DNA from: Thalassospira sp. MCCC 1A03138
GTDB taxonomy: Bacteria > Pseudomonadota > Alphaproteobacteria > Rhodospirillales > Thalassospiraceae
NCBI RefSeq assembly: GCF_002115785.1
Contig: NZ_JFJY01000002.1
Span: 248,001 to 312,000, forward strand
DNA length: 64,000 bases
Direction of reading: 5' to 3'
Below, piece by piece: positions 24,399 through 33,204 of this stretch. The position numbers were made by a program, and so were the translations under genes. The number at the start of each line of letters is the position of its first letter. Position 1 is the first letter of the stretch. Below the pieces are notes generated by a model that worked only from the letters and a program-made list of their open reading frames with translations, searched no databases and had not been told where the DNA came from.

Positions 24399-25565
24399 TC
24401 ATTTCGTAAAGATACTTGGAATATGTTCTTCAATCGGTTGTGGCATACCAAACAGATATCCCTGCAATTCATCAACGCCATAACTTCTGAGACGAAGGGC
24501 TGTTGCCTCATTTTCAACGCCGGTGGCGATGACCGAATAATCAATCTGTCGGCATATCTGGACAATCCAAGAAATAAACCTTCCCGTATCGTCATTTTCC
24601 ATCACCTGGCGAATCAATCGACGATCAAGTTTAACGCCAACAAAAAATTCGTGGCGCAGCAACTCCAACGCCCCTTTATCAGCCCCAAACCCATCAATAA
24701 AAATTCGTATTCCGCAATCTGAGAGAAACCTCGCGTTCTTTATAAAATTTTCGTCAATCTTGCCGAGCTGCATTTCATGAATTTCAAACGCGACTTCCAA
24801 ACCATATTTCTGCATTTCAGCAACAAAGCCAGACAAAGCCTGAACGAACTGGCTGTTGCAAACCGAGGCATAATCAAGATTAAGTGACAACAGTGCACCT
24901 GAACCCAGAATTTTGCGATAAACAGGCGCTGAATTAATCGTCATATCCATCAAACACATCATCAGACGATCCATGACAGGCTGATTTTGGCACTGCCTGA
25001 TGATTTTCCCGATATCATAACCTTTATGCACATCAGACATTCGGTAAAGAACCTCGCCCCCCGTTCGCGAAAAGTCTTGGGCACTGACACGGGGCTGGAA
25101 CGCGGTTGTGACTAAGGATTGATCAAGAAGCTCATTCAACGTATCGGCAATGAGTTGATCAGCATGACTTTCTTTACGTTTGTCCTCAATCGTCTTGAAA
25201 AGCACTTCCTTGAAGGTCGAAATCGAAATCGGCTTTGTCAGAATTTTACTGACTTTTGCCAGGCCGTTTGCTTCACGCATGGGAACTGCCGAAATATTTC
25301 CGGTTAGCAGAATCCTCGGAATATCGGGGGCGCACCGAAATGCACGTTTCAGAAAGCTGATTCCATCAATCGTCGGCATCACCAGATCAGCTACAATGAT
25401 ATTCACACCCGAACGATTTTTGGATAACCATTCCAGAGCGGCTTCACCATTGATATATTTGACTAAATTAAAGCTTCCGGACAAAGAACGGCATACCGAA
25501 GCCAGAAGATTCTCATCATCATCTACTATCAGAACCGTCGGAAGACCGGCTGCAGCAACGCTCAT
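24399..25565 (-). CDS. Response regulator with degenerate EAL domain
   Basis: A 388-residue protein. The receiver (residues 1-120) has VLIVDDDENLL, phospho-acceptor Asp60 in IIVADLVMPTIDG, LLTGN and LTKPIS. An EAL domain follows (about 150-385). Of the catalytic motifs, EAL reads EVL, the Asn of SLNLDYAS and the Glu of FEIHEMQ are kept, and KLD is kept. However, DDFGTG reads IDGFGAD, losing the second Asp, and AEGVE reads ATGVE. Hydrolysis of c-di-GMP is therefore doubtful; it may bind the ligand or a partner. ATG 25565 is used in place of TTG 25574. It lies upstream of the SUOX-kinase pair on the same strand. Confidence 0.88.
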   Translation of the reverse strand: MSVAAAGLPTVLIVDDDENLLASVCRSLSGSFNLVKYINGEAALEWLSKNRSGVNIIVADLVMPTIDGISFLKRAFRCAPDIPRILLTGNISAVPMREANGLAKVSKILTKPISISTFKEVLFKTIEDKRKESHADQLIADTLNELLDQSLVTTAFQPRVSAQDFSRTGGEVLYRMSDVHKGYDIGKIIRQCQNQPVMDRLMMCLMDMTINSAPVYRKILGSGALLSLNLDYASVCNSQFVQALSGFVAEMQKYGLEVAFEIHEMQLGKIDENFIKNARFLSDCGIRIFIDGFGADKGALELLRHEFFVGVKLDRRLIRQVMENDDTGRFISWIVQICRQIDYSVIATGVENEATALRLRSYGVDELQGYLFGMPQPIEEHIPSIFTK

Positions 25566-25699
25566 CTGAAACAACTCCGGTTAGTACGAAACCGTAAAGA
25601 TTCTGGGCGCGAACGATCTTCACCAGTTCATACAGGTCTTGATATACCGAAGAATAATGTCAGGATGGACGCACCAATATCCCCATATGTGGAGTGTGC

Positions 25700-26677
25700 A
25701 TGACAATGGTGTCGGATCAGCCTGTCCGCATTGCTTTTGTCGATGATGATGAAAATCTTCTGTCATCGCACCGGCGGAATTTCGCGCATCTCGCCCCGCA
25801 TTGGCAGGGATTGTATTTCAACAATCCGCAAACCGCGCTGGCAGAAATTTCTGGTGATCCCGATGTTACGGCGGCGATCCTTGACATTCACATGCCGATC
25901 ATGACCGGGCTTGAGCTGGCGGCCAAGCTTCGAAATCTCCGAAGCGATCTGATCATCGTCATGTTGACCGGCTATGCCGACCTGCAATCAGCATTAACCG
26001 CGGTCAATGAATTCGGTGTATTTCGGTTCTACCCCAAACCTACCGCCCTGAAGACGGTTCTTGAGGGCATCGAAACCGAAATCGCCCGCAAACGTGGAGA
26101 AAGCCGCGATACCATCCCCGCGGCATTCCTGGATCTCTTTCATCTGGGGCTGATTGCAACCGACAATCGGCTTGCGATTTCACATATGAATGCACAGGCT
26201 GCGGAAATGCTACGCCGATCACCCGCCATGCAGGTTAATCCTGAAAACCGGCTTCTGATCGACAATGCCCCGGATGATCTTGATCGGTTTCTGCACCCCC
26301 CCGCCGGTCGTGTCCCTGCGATGCAACGCGGTTTTTCGCTTGATCATGAACAAGGGGCCCTTTCGGTATTTCTGCGCCGCGTAAGAAATGGCGCAGAACA
26401 GAAAGACAGTTTCGTATTCATTCTGGTTGAACCGGAACGAATGGGACCGCCGACAATTGATGATCTGATTGATGTCTTTGGTCTGACCCGATCCGAGGCC
26501 AAACTGACACAAAAGCTGGCAGAAGGAATGTCGCTTGATCAGGCCGCAGATTTGATCGGTATTTCTCTAAGCTCGGCGCGTACCTATCTGAAAACGGTCT
26601 TTTCCAAAACGGGGGTCAACAGACAACCGCAACTTATGAAGACAGTATTGTCGACGATCCCCGCCCTTCGCCGTTAA
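25700..26677 (+). CDS. Response regulator with LuxR-type DNA-binding domain
   Basis: A 325-residue protein. The receiver (residues 1-125) has phospho-acceptor Asp62 in AAILDIHMPIMTG, then MLTGYAD and FYPKPTAL. A middle region (about 140-235) looks PAS-like (LGLIATDNRLAISHMNAQA). The C-terminal 60 residues form a LuxR/GerE helix-turn-helix: LTRSEAKLTQKLAEGMSLDQ and AADLIGISLSSARTYLKTVF. The start is set at 25700, with GGAG 5 bp upstream. It is divergent from the EAL-receiver gene and is the only DNA-binding output of the island, so it is the likely transcriptional end point of the kinase. Confidence 0.9.
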   Translation: MTMVSDQPVRIAFVDDDENLLSSHRRNFAHLAPHWQGLYFNNPQTALAEISGDPDVTAAILDIHMPIMTGLELAAKLRNLRSDLIIVMLTGYADLQSALTAVNEFGVFRFYPKPTALKTVLEGIETEIARKRGESRDTIPAAFLDLFHLGLIATDNRLAISHMNAQAAEMLRRSPAMQVNPENRLLIDNAPDDLDRFLHPPAGRVPAMQRGFSLDHEQGALSVFLRRVRNGAEQKDSFVFILVEPERMGPPTIDDLIDVFGLTRSEAKLTQKLAEGMSLDQAADLIGISLSSARTYLKTVFSKTGVNRQPQLMKTVLSTIPALRR

Positions 26678-26685
26678 AGTATGTT

Positions 26686-28092
26686 TTATTGGCCTGGGGC
26701 AAATCGGAAACGCACCGAGAAAATCGCGCCACTGTGACTTTCCGGCTCATCAAGCCGGATATGTGTATCGTGGCGCAAGGCGATTTCACGCACGATCGAA
26801 AGACCAAGACCACATCCGTCTTCCCCGCCATCCGACACGCGATAGAACCGCTCGAACACATGCTTGCGATGTTCAAGCGCAATGCCCGGCCCGTCATCCT
26901 CCACCACCAGCTTGATGAATGCAGTGTTACCTGCCTCGGGCATTAACCGAACCGTAACCGAACTGCCTTCTGGGCAATAGGTCAACGCATTGTGGATCAG
27001 GTTCTTCAGCAATTCCTCAATCAGCGTCGCATCGCCCATGATCGGGGCCGCCCCGTCAATCCCTTCGTATCCGAGATCAATACCGCGTTCCAGTGCCTCG
27101 GGCACCTTGCTGCCCGTGACCGCACGGGTGATCTCGCCCAGATCAATACGGACAAAGGGTCGTCCGGCCAGGCCTTCGGGCGCGGACCGTGCAGATGCCA
27201 GCAACTGATTGGCAAGATGGGATGTCTGACGCGTTGATGCCGCCAGCTTTTCCATAACATCATGCAGCTTTTCCGGGTCCTTTTCACGCAGTCCCAGCTC
27301 GGCCTGGGTACGTAACGCCGCCAATGGTGTCCGCAACTGATGCGCGGCATCTGCTGTAAAGCGCTGCATGGTCGAAAGCGTATTTTCCAAGCGTTTCAGC
27401 AAATGGTTGATCGCCCCGACAAGGTGGCGCACTTCGGTTGGAACATCATGCAAAATCGGCCTCAGGTCCAAAGGCGATCTTCGGTTAAGTGCCTCTTCCA
27501 ATCGCGCCAGCGGTTTAAGCCCCTGCCCGATCCCAAACCAGACAATAAGAGCCGCAATCAGGATCAGTCCGAATTGCCGGACAGCGGCACGTGCCAGAAT
27601 ATCCTCGCTCAGGCTTTCGCGTGTTCCGGTAGTTTCGGCGACCAGTACATGAAAACGGGTCGCCATCCTTGCACTGGCAACATACCGTGATAACGCCCCG
27701 ATCCGCACACGTTCACCGTTATATTCCGCGTCATAAAATACCGGCTCTTCAAGTAGTGGCATCAGTTTTTCGGGAACCGGTGGTAATTCCTCATAACCAG
27801 TGATGAATTTACCTTGTGCGGTGCTGACCTGATAAAAAACCCGATCCTGTGCGGAGCTTGTCAGCATCTCAAGCGCGACATAAGGCACGTCAACCTCGAT
27901 CTGGCCGCCAATCAAAACCACACGATCAGCAATTGCCAGTGCAGAACTCAGAAGCGCACGATCAAACGCCTGATTGGCGGAATGCACGGCATTGCTGCGC
28001 ACCTCGAACAGCATCAGCGAACTGACCAGAAGCAACGGGATCAGAAGCCAGATCAGCAACCGTCGGCGAAGGGATGCGTTACGCCACTTCAT
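26686..28092 (-). CDS. tctE: Sensor histidine kinase, TctE-like
   Basis: A 468-residue membrane kinase. Helices are at about 12-28 and 173-189. The roughly 140-residue periplasmic part between them matches the N-terminal sensor of TctE-type kinases (LLSSALAIADRVVLIGGQIE, then a YDAEYNGERVRIGALSRYV stretch). HAMP follows, then the phospho-acceptor His251 in DAAHQLRTPLAALRTQ. The ATPase has DDGPGIALEHRKHVFERFYR and GCGLGLSIVREIAL. Its start overlaps the stop of the upstream tctD-like regulator gene as ATGA. TctDE regulates tricarboxylate uptake in enterobacteria, which matches the citryl-CoA-lyase-like gene and tctCBA that follow 2-7 kb away. Confidence 0.92.
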   Translation of the reverse strand: MKWRNASLRRRLLIWLLIPLLLVSSLMLFEVRSNAVHSANQAFDRALLSSALAIADRVVLIGGQIEVDVPYVALEMLTSSAQDRVFYQVSTAQGKFITGYEELPPVPEKLMPLLEEPVFYDAEYNGERVRIGALSRYVASARMATRFHVLVAETTGTRESLSEDILARAAVRQFGLILIAALIVWFGIGQGLKPLARLEEALNRRSPLDLRPILHDVPTEVRHLVGAINHLLKRLENTLSTMQRFTADAAHQLRTPLAALRTQAELGLREKDPEKLHDVMEKLAASTRQTSHLANQLLASARSAPEGLAGRPFVRIDLGEITRAVTGSKVPEALERGIDLGYEGIDGAAPIMGDATLIEELLKNLIHNALTYCPEGSSVTVRLMPEAGNTAFIKLVVEDDGPGIALEHRKHVFERFYRVSDGGEDGCGLGLSIVREIALRHDTHIRLDEPESHSGAIFSVRFRFAPGQ

Positions 28093-28754
28093 GTTTTTTT
28101 CAGCAGATAGCCAAGGCCGCGGATGGTCTGGATTTTGACATCAGCCGTTTCGACGCGTTTGCGCAATCGACTGATATAAAGTTCGACCGCGTTTGCACTG
28201 ATATCATCCTCAAACCCGGCAAGCTGGTCTGTAATCTGTTCCTTGGATAAGACATGCCCAAGCCGCAGCAACAGAATCTCAAGGATATTCAGTTCTCGCC
28301 TTGGAATTTCGATATCCTCGCCGTCGATCATCGCACGGCGGGCTACGGTATCATATGTCAGGCGGCCACAGGTGATCCGGGTATTATGCGTACCGGAATG
28401 GCGACGCATAAGGGCGCGCACACGCGCTTCAAGCTCGATCAGTTCAAACGGTTTTGCCAGATAATCATCCGCACCAAGATCAAGGCCACGCACACGATCA
28501 TCGATATCGTTGCGGGCCGTAAGGATCAACACCGCACTTTCTGACCCGCGATGACGCAACCGACGTAGTATTTCAAGTCCGTCCATCCTGGGAAGGTTGA
28601 GATCAAGCACCACAAGACCGTATTCCTGTGTACGCAGAATTTCATCCGCTTCCTCACCATCGGAAATCACATCAACCGCATAGCCCGCCAACTGCAAGGA
28701 GCGGGCGATGCCATCGGCAAGTGCTGCGTGATCTTCTACGACAAGGACTCTCAT
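28089..28754 (-). CDS. tctD: Response regulator, TctD-like (OmpR family)
   Basis: A 221-residue OmpR-type regulator. The receiver has VLVVEDHAALADG, phospho-acceptor Asp51 in LVVLDLNLPRMDG, LILTARND and YLAKPFEL. The winged-helix output domain (about 125-220) has RRELNILEILLLRLGHVLSK and ISRLRKRV, ending TIRGLGYLL. It is the first gene of the tctD-tctE pair and is divergent, with a 153-bp gap, from a periplasmic binding-protein gene that may be a target or part of the sensing apparatus. Confidence 0.92.
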   Translation of the reverse strand: MRVLVVEDHAALADGIARSLQLAGYAVDVISDGEEADEILRTQEYGLVVLDLNLPRMDGLEILRRLRHRGSESAVLILTARNDIDDRVRGLDLGADDYLAKPFELIELEARVRALMRRHSGTHNTRITCGRLTYDTVARRAMIDGEDIEIPRRELNILEILLLRLGHVLSKEQITDQLAGFEDDISANAVELYISRLRKRVETADVKIQTIRGLGYLLKKT

Positions 28755-28907
28755 TGTATCGGGTCCGGTCCCCTGTTAAACCAGAAAGGTCTGGTACATA
28801 TTGCCCGAATTACATGAATTTTCCAGATTTTGCCGGATCGGGAAAGCCTTGATATAATCATCTGGCATCACGCCTGCGCGTAATCGGTTAATGAGGGCCT
28901 GTAAGCA

Positions 28908-30029
28908 ATGAACCTGCGCAGTACTATCATTATTGCAGTTTTTTGCGCAGCAATTTTCCGCGTTTTTCCCGCGTCTGCCGAGTTGTTCGTTTTTCCTGCA
29001 CAGCAAAATGTAGGTCCCGGTGACCCGGAACAAAACCTGTTGTCGGAAAGTCGAACTGTCGTCATTTATGGATCGGCCGACATCGAGGCCTTTCGCCCTG
29101 TGATTGATGGCTTCCAGCAAAGTAACCCCGAAATTCGCGTCGAATATCATCAGCTGCAAACACTAGAAATGTATCACCAGACCCTGGCGGAGCATGAAAC
29201 TGGAGAACCAAACGCCGATCTGGTGATCAGTTCTTCGATGGACTTGCAGATGAAACTGGCGAATGACGGTTATGCCATTTCCCATCAAAGCGATCAGACC
29301 CGCGCTTTGCCAAACTGGGCGCGCTGGCGCAACGAAGCATTTGCCGTCACGCAAGAACCCGCCGTGATGGCGTATAATCGGCAGTTCTTTCGCGAAAACA
29401 ATCTCGAACCTCCAAGAACGCGTAACGACCTCATCCGGCTTCTGAACGATCATGATGATCTGCTCAGCGAAAAAGTCACGACCTATGATATCGAGCGCAG
29501 CGGGGTTGGCTTCCTGTTTCTGGCACGCGATGAACGCTTTTTTTCGGGGATATGGGATTTTGTCCGCACACTGGGTCAGGCAAGGGTAAAACTGTATTCC
29601 AACACATCTCCGATGCTTGAAAAAATCGCCGACGGTCAGTTGGTCCTAGGATACAATTTGCTGGGTTCATATGCAGAAACATTCAGTCACCGAAACCCCA
29701 ATCTTGGGGTGATCCTGCCTGATGATTTCATCGTTGTTTATTCCCGTATCGCCATCATTCCGCGCGGCGCGCGCAACCCGGAAACTGGCGCCAGATTCCT
29801 TGACTATATCCTTTCTATCGAAGGCCAGAGCATCCTGCAGGATGAAGGGAATTTTAACCCGGTCCGCCCCGATGTCCCACCCAGCCCGTTTTCGTCGCTG
29901 ATTTTTGACCGCTACGGCGAACGGGTCCGATCATTCCCCGTAGGGCCCGGGCTTCTGGTTTATCTCGATCAAGCAAAACGCCAGCGGTTTTTAAGCCGCT
30001 GGCAGGACGCACTGCTTAATCGCCGATAA
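28908..30029 (+). CDS. Periplasmic binding protein (iron/organic-acid type, family 1)
   Basis: A 373-residue exported solute-binding protein. A Sec signal is at residues 1-24 (ending FPASA). The mature domain has TVVIYGSADIEAFRPVIDGF near residue 50, NADLVISSSMDLQMKLANDG near 103, EPAVMAYNRQFF near 150 and the C-terminal GARFLDYILSIEGQSIL. This layout is that of Fe(III)/thiamine-type (FbpA/AfuA-like) proteins. Homologues beside TctD/TctE-like systems often stand without permease genes, as here, and may present the ligand to the kinase. It overlaps the lyase gene tail-to-tail by 14 bp. Confidence 0.87.
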   Translation: MNLRSTIIIAVFCAAIFRVFPASAELFVFPAQQNVGPGDPEQNLLSESRTVVIYGSADIEAFRPVIDGFQQSNPEIRVEYHQLQTLEMYHQTLAEHETGEPNADLVISSSMDLQMKLANDGYAISHQSDQTRALPNWARWRNEAFAVTQEPAVMAYNRQFFRENNLEPPRTRNDLIRLLNDHDDLLSEKVTTYDIERSGVGFLFLARDERFFSGIWDFVRTLGQARVKLYSNTSPMLEKIADGQLVLGYNLLGSYAETFSHRNPNLGVILPDDFIVVYSRIAIIPRGARNPETGARFLDYILSIEGQSILQDEGNFNPVRPDVPPSPFSSLIFDRYGERVRSFPVGPGLLVYLDQAKRQRFLSRWQDALLNRR

Positions 30030-30864
30030 GCTCCGATGGCACCGGGCGACGTTCCGGACCGTCATAATTCCAGATCAGACGACGCGGAATTGGCCCCTTG
30101 TTGCGGCCCCCCTGATTGGTTTGCTCCCACGCATGGGCAAGTATCCCAACCGACCGTGATAGGCAGAACAAACCACGCGCCAGCGGTGCGGCAAATCCTA
30201 GTTCGGCATATATCACTGCCGTCGCACCATCGATATTCATCGGGATGCGTTTGCCTTTGCGTTGCAGAAGGGTTTCCTCAATCTGGCTGGCAATCTGTCC
30301 AAAGCGCCCTGAGACAACGCCATCCACCGCCGCCGTTTCAACAAGCGAGAGTAAACGCGGAGCACGCGGATCAAGCGGATGGAAACGATGCCCAAATCCC
30401 GGAATATGTTTGCCGTGCTCGGCGATCTGATGATCCAGACCAGCCGCTGTCGCATCAGCAAGGCTTTGGCCCGCGTCCACACGCACGGCAATATCTTGGT
30501 ACAGTTCAACAGCCTGTTCGCCCGCCCCACCATGAACATCACCTAGAACATTCACAGCACTGGCCATCGCGTTATTCAACCCGACCCCGCAGGTCGCAGC
30601 CATTCGCGCGATTGCGATACTCGGTGCCTGCGGGCCGTGATCGACTGCCGCGACAAGCGCGGCCTCAAGCAAGGATGCCTGTCCCTCTGATGGTAACTCT
30701 CCACGCGTCATCAACCAAATCATACCGGGGAAACTGATATTGCCGATCAGGTCCTGAATGGCGTAACCGCTGAAATGGATTTTGCCCGGTTCCATATCGA
30801 TGATGGATGTTTTCCACCAGTCGCTGACTTCGTTTTCAATGTCTTTTGCGGTTTTATTGCTCAT
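30016..30864 (-). CDS. Citryl-CoA lyase-like protein, citrate synthase superfamily
   Basis: A 282-residue protein, shorter than citrate synthase (about 430), with the catalytic core kept. A His lies in VLGDVHGGAGEQAV (about residue 110), a second in IPGFGHRFHPLDPRAPRLL (about 155) and an Asp in PMNIDGATAVIYAELG (about 208), matching the His-His-Asp set of citrate synthase. Short members of this superfamily act as citryl-CoA lyases or cleave other 3-hydroxyacyl-CoAs. It overlaps the upstream CoA-transferase gene by 4 bp. Together they would activate an imported di- or tricarboxylate to its CoA ester and cleave it, for example to acetyl-CoA plus a keto acid. The exact substrate is open. Confidence 0.82.
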   Translation of the reverse strand: MSNKTAKDIENEVSDWWKTSIIDMEPGKIHFSGYAIQDLIGNISFPGMIWLMTRGELPSEGQASLLEAALVAAVDHGPQAPSIAIARMAATCGVGLNNAMASAVNVLGDVHGGAGEQAVELYQDIAVRVDAGQSLADATAAGLDHQIAEHGKHIPGFGHRFHPLDPRAPRLLSLVETAAVDGVVSGRFGQIASQIEETLLQRKGKRIPMNIDGATAVIYAELGFAAPLARGLFCLSRSVGILAHAWEQTNQGGRNKGPIPRRLIWNYDGPERRPVPSELIGD

Positions 30865-32078
30865 AGCACGCCCTCAGCTTTCAAGGTGGCGGCCTCCTCG
30901 GCGGAAAGACCAAGAGTGGCCAGAATGGTTTCGTTATCCTGTCCCAGAACCGGTGGCGGCGCATTAACCGAAGGCGCGTCGCCATTCATCTTAATACCAG
31001 TACGCAGAATGCGGATGTCACGTTCGGCACCCGGTACATCGGTAAAATCGGCAAGCATCCCGCGATCGGCAATTTGCGGTAGCGAAAGGGCCTGCGGCAC
31101 GGTCAAAACCGCGCCTGCCGGTACGCCAGCGGCGTTGAATTTTGAAACCCAGTGATCTGTTGAATGGGTTACGAGTATTCTTTCAAGCAGATCGCTTAGT
31201 TCCATGCGATGCGACAGGCGTTCTGTCCGGGTTACAAAACGCGGGTCAACTTTCAGGTCTGGCAAATCCAGAACATCGCAAACCGCTTCAAACTGTTCCT
31301 GTTTGTTGGCCGCAATATTGATCTTGCCATCCTGTGTGCAGAACGTACCCGATGGCGAGGATGTGAAATTGTCGTTGCCGTTTGCAGTCGGCTGCTTCCC
31401 GGCAATGAGGAAGTTCGATACCACCCAGCCCATGGTCGCAATCACGGATTCCAGCATCGAAATATCGATGAAACTGCCTTTACCTTCGTTGCTCCCCATT
31501 GCACGTCCGGCAATTGCTGCGGTGATTGCGTATGCAGCCGTCAAACCGCCAATGGTATCCGCCACCGGGTATCCAACACGGTAGGTTTCCCGGTCTTCCT
31601 CGCCAGTGATCGTCATAATGCCCGAAAGCCCCTGCACAATCTGGTCGTAAGCTGGCAGTTTTTTCATCGGGCCGGTCTGCCCGAAACCCGAAATCGCACA
31701 ATAGATCAACGCGGGGTTAACTTTTGAAAGGACATCATAGCCAAGCTCAAGCCGGTCCATAACGCCGGGCCGGAAATTTTCGACAACCACATCGGCATTC
31801 GCGACCAGCTTTTTAAGGATTTCCTTCCCGCGCGGGTCTTTAAGGTTCAGCGTCACAGACCGCTTTCCGGCATTCTGTGCCATGAACGAAACACCCATCA
31901 GCTTTTCGTTCAGCCCCTGATCCGCCCCAAGTTGACGCGCCAGATCGCCGCGCCCCGGTGCTTCGACCTTAATAACATCTGCCCCCAGATGGGCCAGTTG
32001 ATGGCAGCAAAACGGACCAGCCAAAACGTTGGTCAGGTCCAAAACAGTAATACCGGCAAGTGGTTTGGTCGTATCCAT
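30861..32078 (-). CDS. Class III (CaiB/BaiF) CoA-transferase
   Basis: A 405-residue family III CoA-transferase. The N-terminus LAGITVLDLTNVLAGPFCCH and the segment GADVIKVEAPGRGD are typical, as is ENFRPGVMDRLELGYD near residue 100. The catalytic Asp that forms an acyl anhydride is in LPAYDQIVQGLSG near residue 143. The C-terminal DHWVSKFNAAGVPAGAV block is also characteristic. It is the first gene of a two-gene operon with the lyase (ATGA overlap). The 119-bp region upstream, shared with an IclR gene, has a phased array of TAGAA/TTCTA half-sites. Confidence 0.92.
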   Translation of the reverse strand: MDTTKPLAGITVLDLTNVLAGPFCCHQLAHLGADVIKVEAPGRGDLARQLGADQGLNEKLMGVSFMAQNAGKRSVTLNLKDPRGKEILKKLVANADVVVENFRPGVMDRLELGYDVLSKVNPALIYCAISGFGQTGPMKKLPAYDQIVQGLSGIMTITGEEDRETYRVGYPVADTIGGLTAAYAITAAIAGRAMGSNEGKGSFIDISMLESVIATMGWVVSNFLIAGKQPTANGNDNFTSSPSGTFCTQDGKINIAANKQEQFEAVCDVLDLPDLKVDPRFVTRTERLSHRMELSDLLERILVTHSTDHWVSKFNAAGVPAGAVLTVPQALSLPQIADRGMLADFTDVPGAERDIRILRTGIKMNGDAPSVNAPPPVLGQDNETILATLGLSAEEAATLKAEGVL

Positions 32079-32091
32079 GACATTTCCTTAA

Positions 32092-32127
32092 ATTCTGTCT
32101 AGTAGAATTTTGTTCTATTATATAGAA
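32092..32127. promoter_or_regulatory. Phased TTCTA/TAGAA half-site array, likely IclR operator
   Basis: Four 5-bp half-sites alternate in orientation exactly every 10 bp: TTCTG (32093), TAGAA (32103), TTCTA (32113), TAGAA (32123). Each adjacent pair forms a palindrome with a 5-bp spacer. It lies 15-50 bp before the CoA-transferase start and 70 bp before the divergent IclR gene. Operators of the IclR-family proteins PcaU and PobR are built of 10-bp repeats combining a palindrome and a direct repeat. The pattern is seen; the assignment to this IclR protein is inferred. Confidence 0.6.
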
Positions 32128-32197
32128 TTTTGACCGATCCCAAAATGCCCAATAACGATATCCGGGGCGGAACAGTCACACGGGGATTCAATTTATT

Positions 32198-32878
32198 ATG
32201 TCAGAACAAAATGTTAGCGCAGTTGAACGCGCCCTGATCATCCTTGATGCCTTTACCGATCGTGATGCCGATCTGTCGCTTAAGGACCTTTCGGAACGCA
32301 CGGGCATGTATAAAAGCACCATCACCCGACTGGCCGGAACATTAGAGTCGCGGGGGTTTCTGGCAATATCGGGGCGTGGACGTTACCGGCTGGGACCAGC
32401 ATTGTGGCGTCTGGGGTCAATATATCGTCGCTCATTTCGTATGGATGACGTAGTTCGACCACATCTGTCGGCGCTTGTTTTGGCCAGCGGCGAAACAGCC
32501 TCTTTTTATGTGCCCGAAGGAGAAAATCGCCTGTGCCTGTTTCGCGAAAATTCCCCCAGCAGCCTGCGCCACCATCTGGAAGAAGGTGCGATACTCCCCT
32601 GTGATCGTGGCGCGGCCGGGCACGTGATACGCGCATGGGGTAATGGCGTCGATGATCATGCAATTGACGTTCTTGAAGCCGGTTTTTCCCAAAGCGAAGG
32701 CGAACGTGATCCGGATATATCAGCAATCGCAGTACCCGTTCTGGACCGGCAGAACAGGCTGCTTGGTGTTTTGACTCTTTCGGGACCGGTCAGCCGGTTC
32801 AATCAATCGAAACGCAAGGAAGCACTTCTTTTCCTGAAGAAACATGCCCTTGAGTGTGGACGAGCATTGTCGGCATAA
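32198..32878 (+). CDS. IclR-family transcriptional regulator
   Basis: A 226-residue IclR regulator. The winged helix covers residues 1-65 (SAVERALIILDAF; LKDLSERTGMYKSTITRLAG; FLAISGRGRYRLG). The effector-binding domain follows, with the usual DRGAAGHVIRAWG near residue 137 and SAIAVPVLDRQNRLLGVLTL near 185. It is divergent from the CoA-transferase/lyase operon and lies 330 bp upstream of tctCBA, so it probably controls one or both. Confidence 0.93.
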   Translation: MSEQNVSAVERALIILDAFTDRDADLSLKDLSERTGMYKSTITRLAGTLESRGFLAISGRGRYRLGPALWRLGSIYRRSFRMDDVVRPHLSALVLASGETASFYVPEGENRLCLFRENSPSSLRHHLEEGAILPCDRGAAGHVIRAWGNGVDDHAIDVLEAGFSQSEGERDPDISAIAVPVLDRQNRLLGVLTLSGPVSRFNQSKRKEALLFLKKHALECGRALSA

Positions 32879-32947
32879 ACCGTTTTCCGCAGCGGCTTTT
32901 GCCGCATGATCATAAATGCTGTGAACTTTTTTCACTCTGTTTGGTGC

Positions 32948-32980
32948 GATGACAGGTTGGTGACAGGTTTGCCTGTTACC
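32948..32980. promoter_or_regulatory. GATGACAGG / GGTGACAGG / CCTGTTACC repeats upstream of tctC
   Basis: The 326-bp gap between the IclR gene and tctC (32879-33204) contains a small hairpin (GCGGC TTTT GCCGC, 32892-32905) and this element. It consists of two direct copies of TGACAGG, 12 bp apart, the second forming a near-perfect 9-bp inverted repeat with CCTGTTACC (32972-32980). It may bind TctD, whose relatives recognise direct repeats, or the IclR protein. The role is inferred from position only. Confidence 0.35.
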
Positions 32981-33204
32981 GTCTTCGCGCTGCCGATCCG
33001 TCAGGTCGAATGATCTGATATAAGGACAATCAAAAAGGATCATCGGCAAGGGAGGCCTTCAGCTGTTTGTTGTCATGGGGTACCGGCATGTCGCCGGAAT
33101 GCAAGCGCAGCCAGACCTTCATTGCAGATGCCTTGTCCTGAACTGATCGGCCTGCCGCCAATCGGCGGCCAGGGAAGGTTTTTGTGTCTGGAGGAGACGA
33201 CAAC

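Noticed and set aside
30016-30864. Calling the short citrate-synthase relative a citrate synthase gltA
   Set aside because: At 282 residues it lacks large parts of citrate synthase and is coupled to a CoA-transferase, which fits a lyase better.
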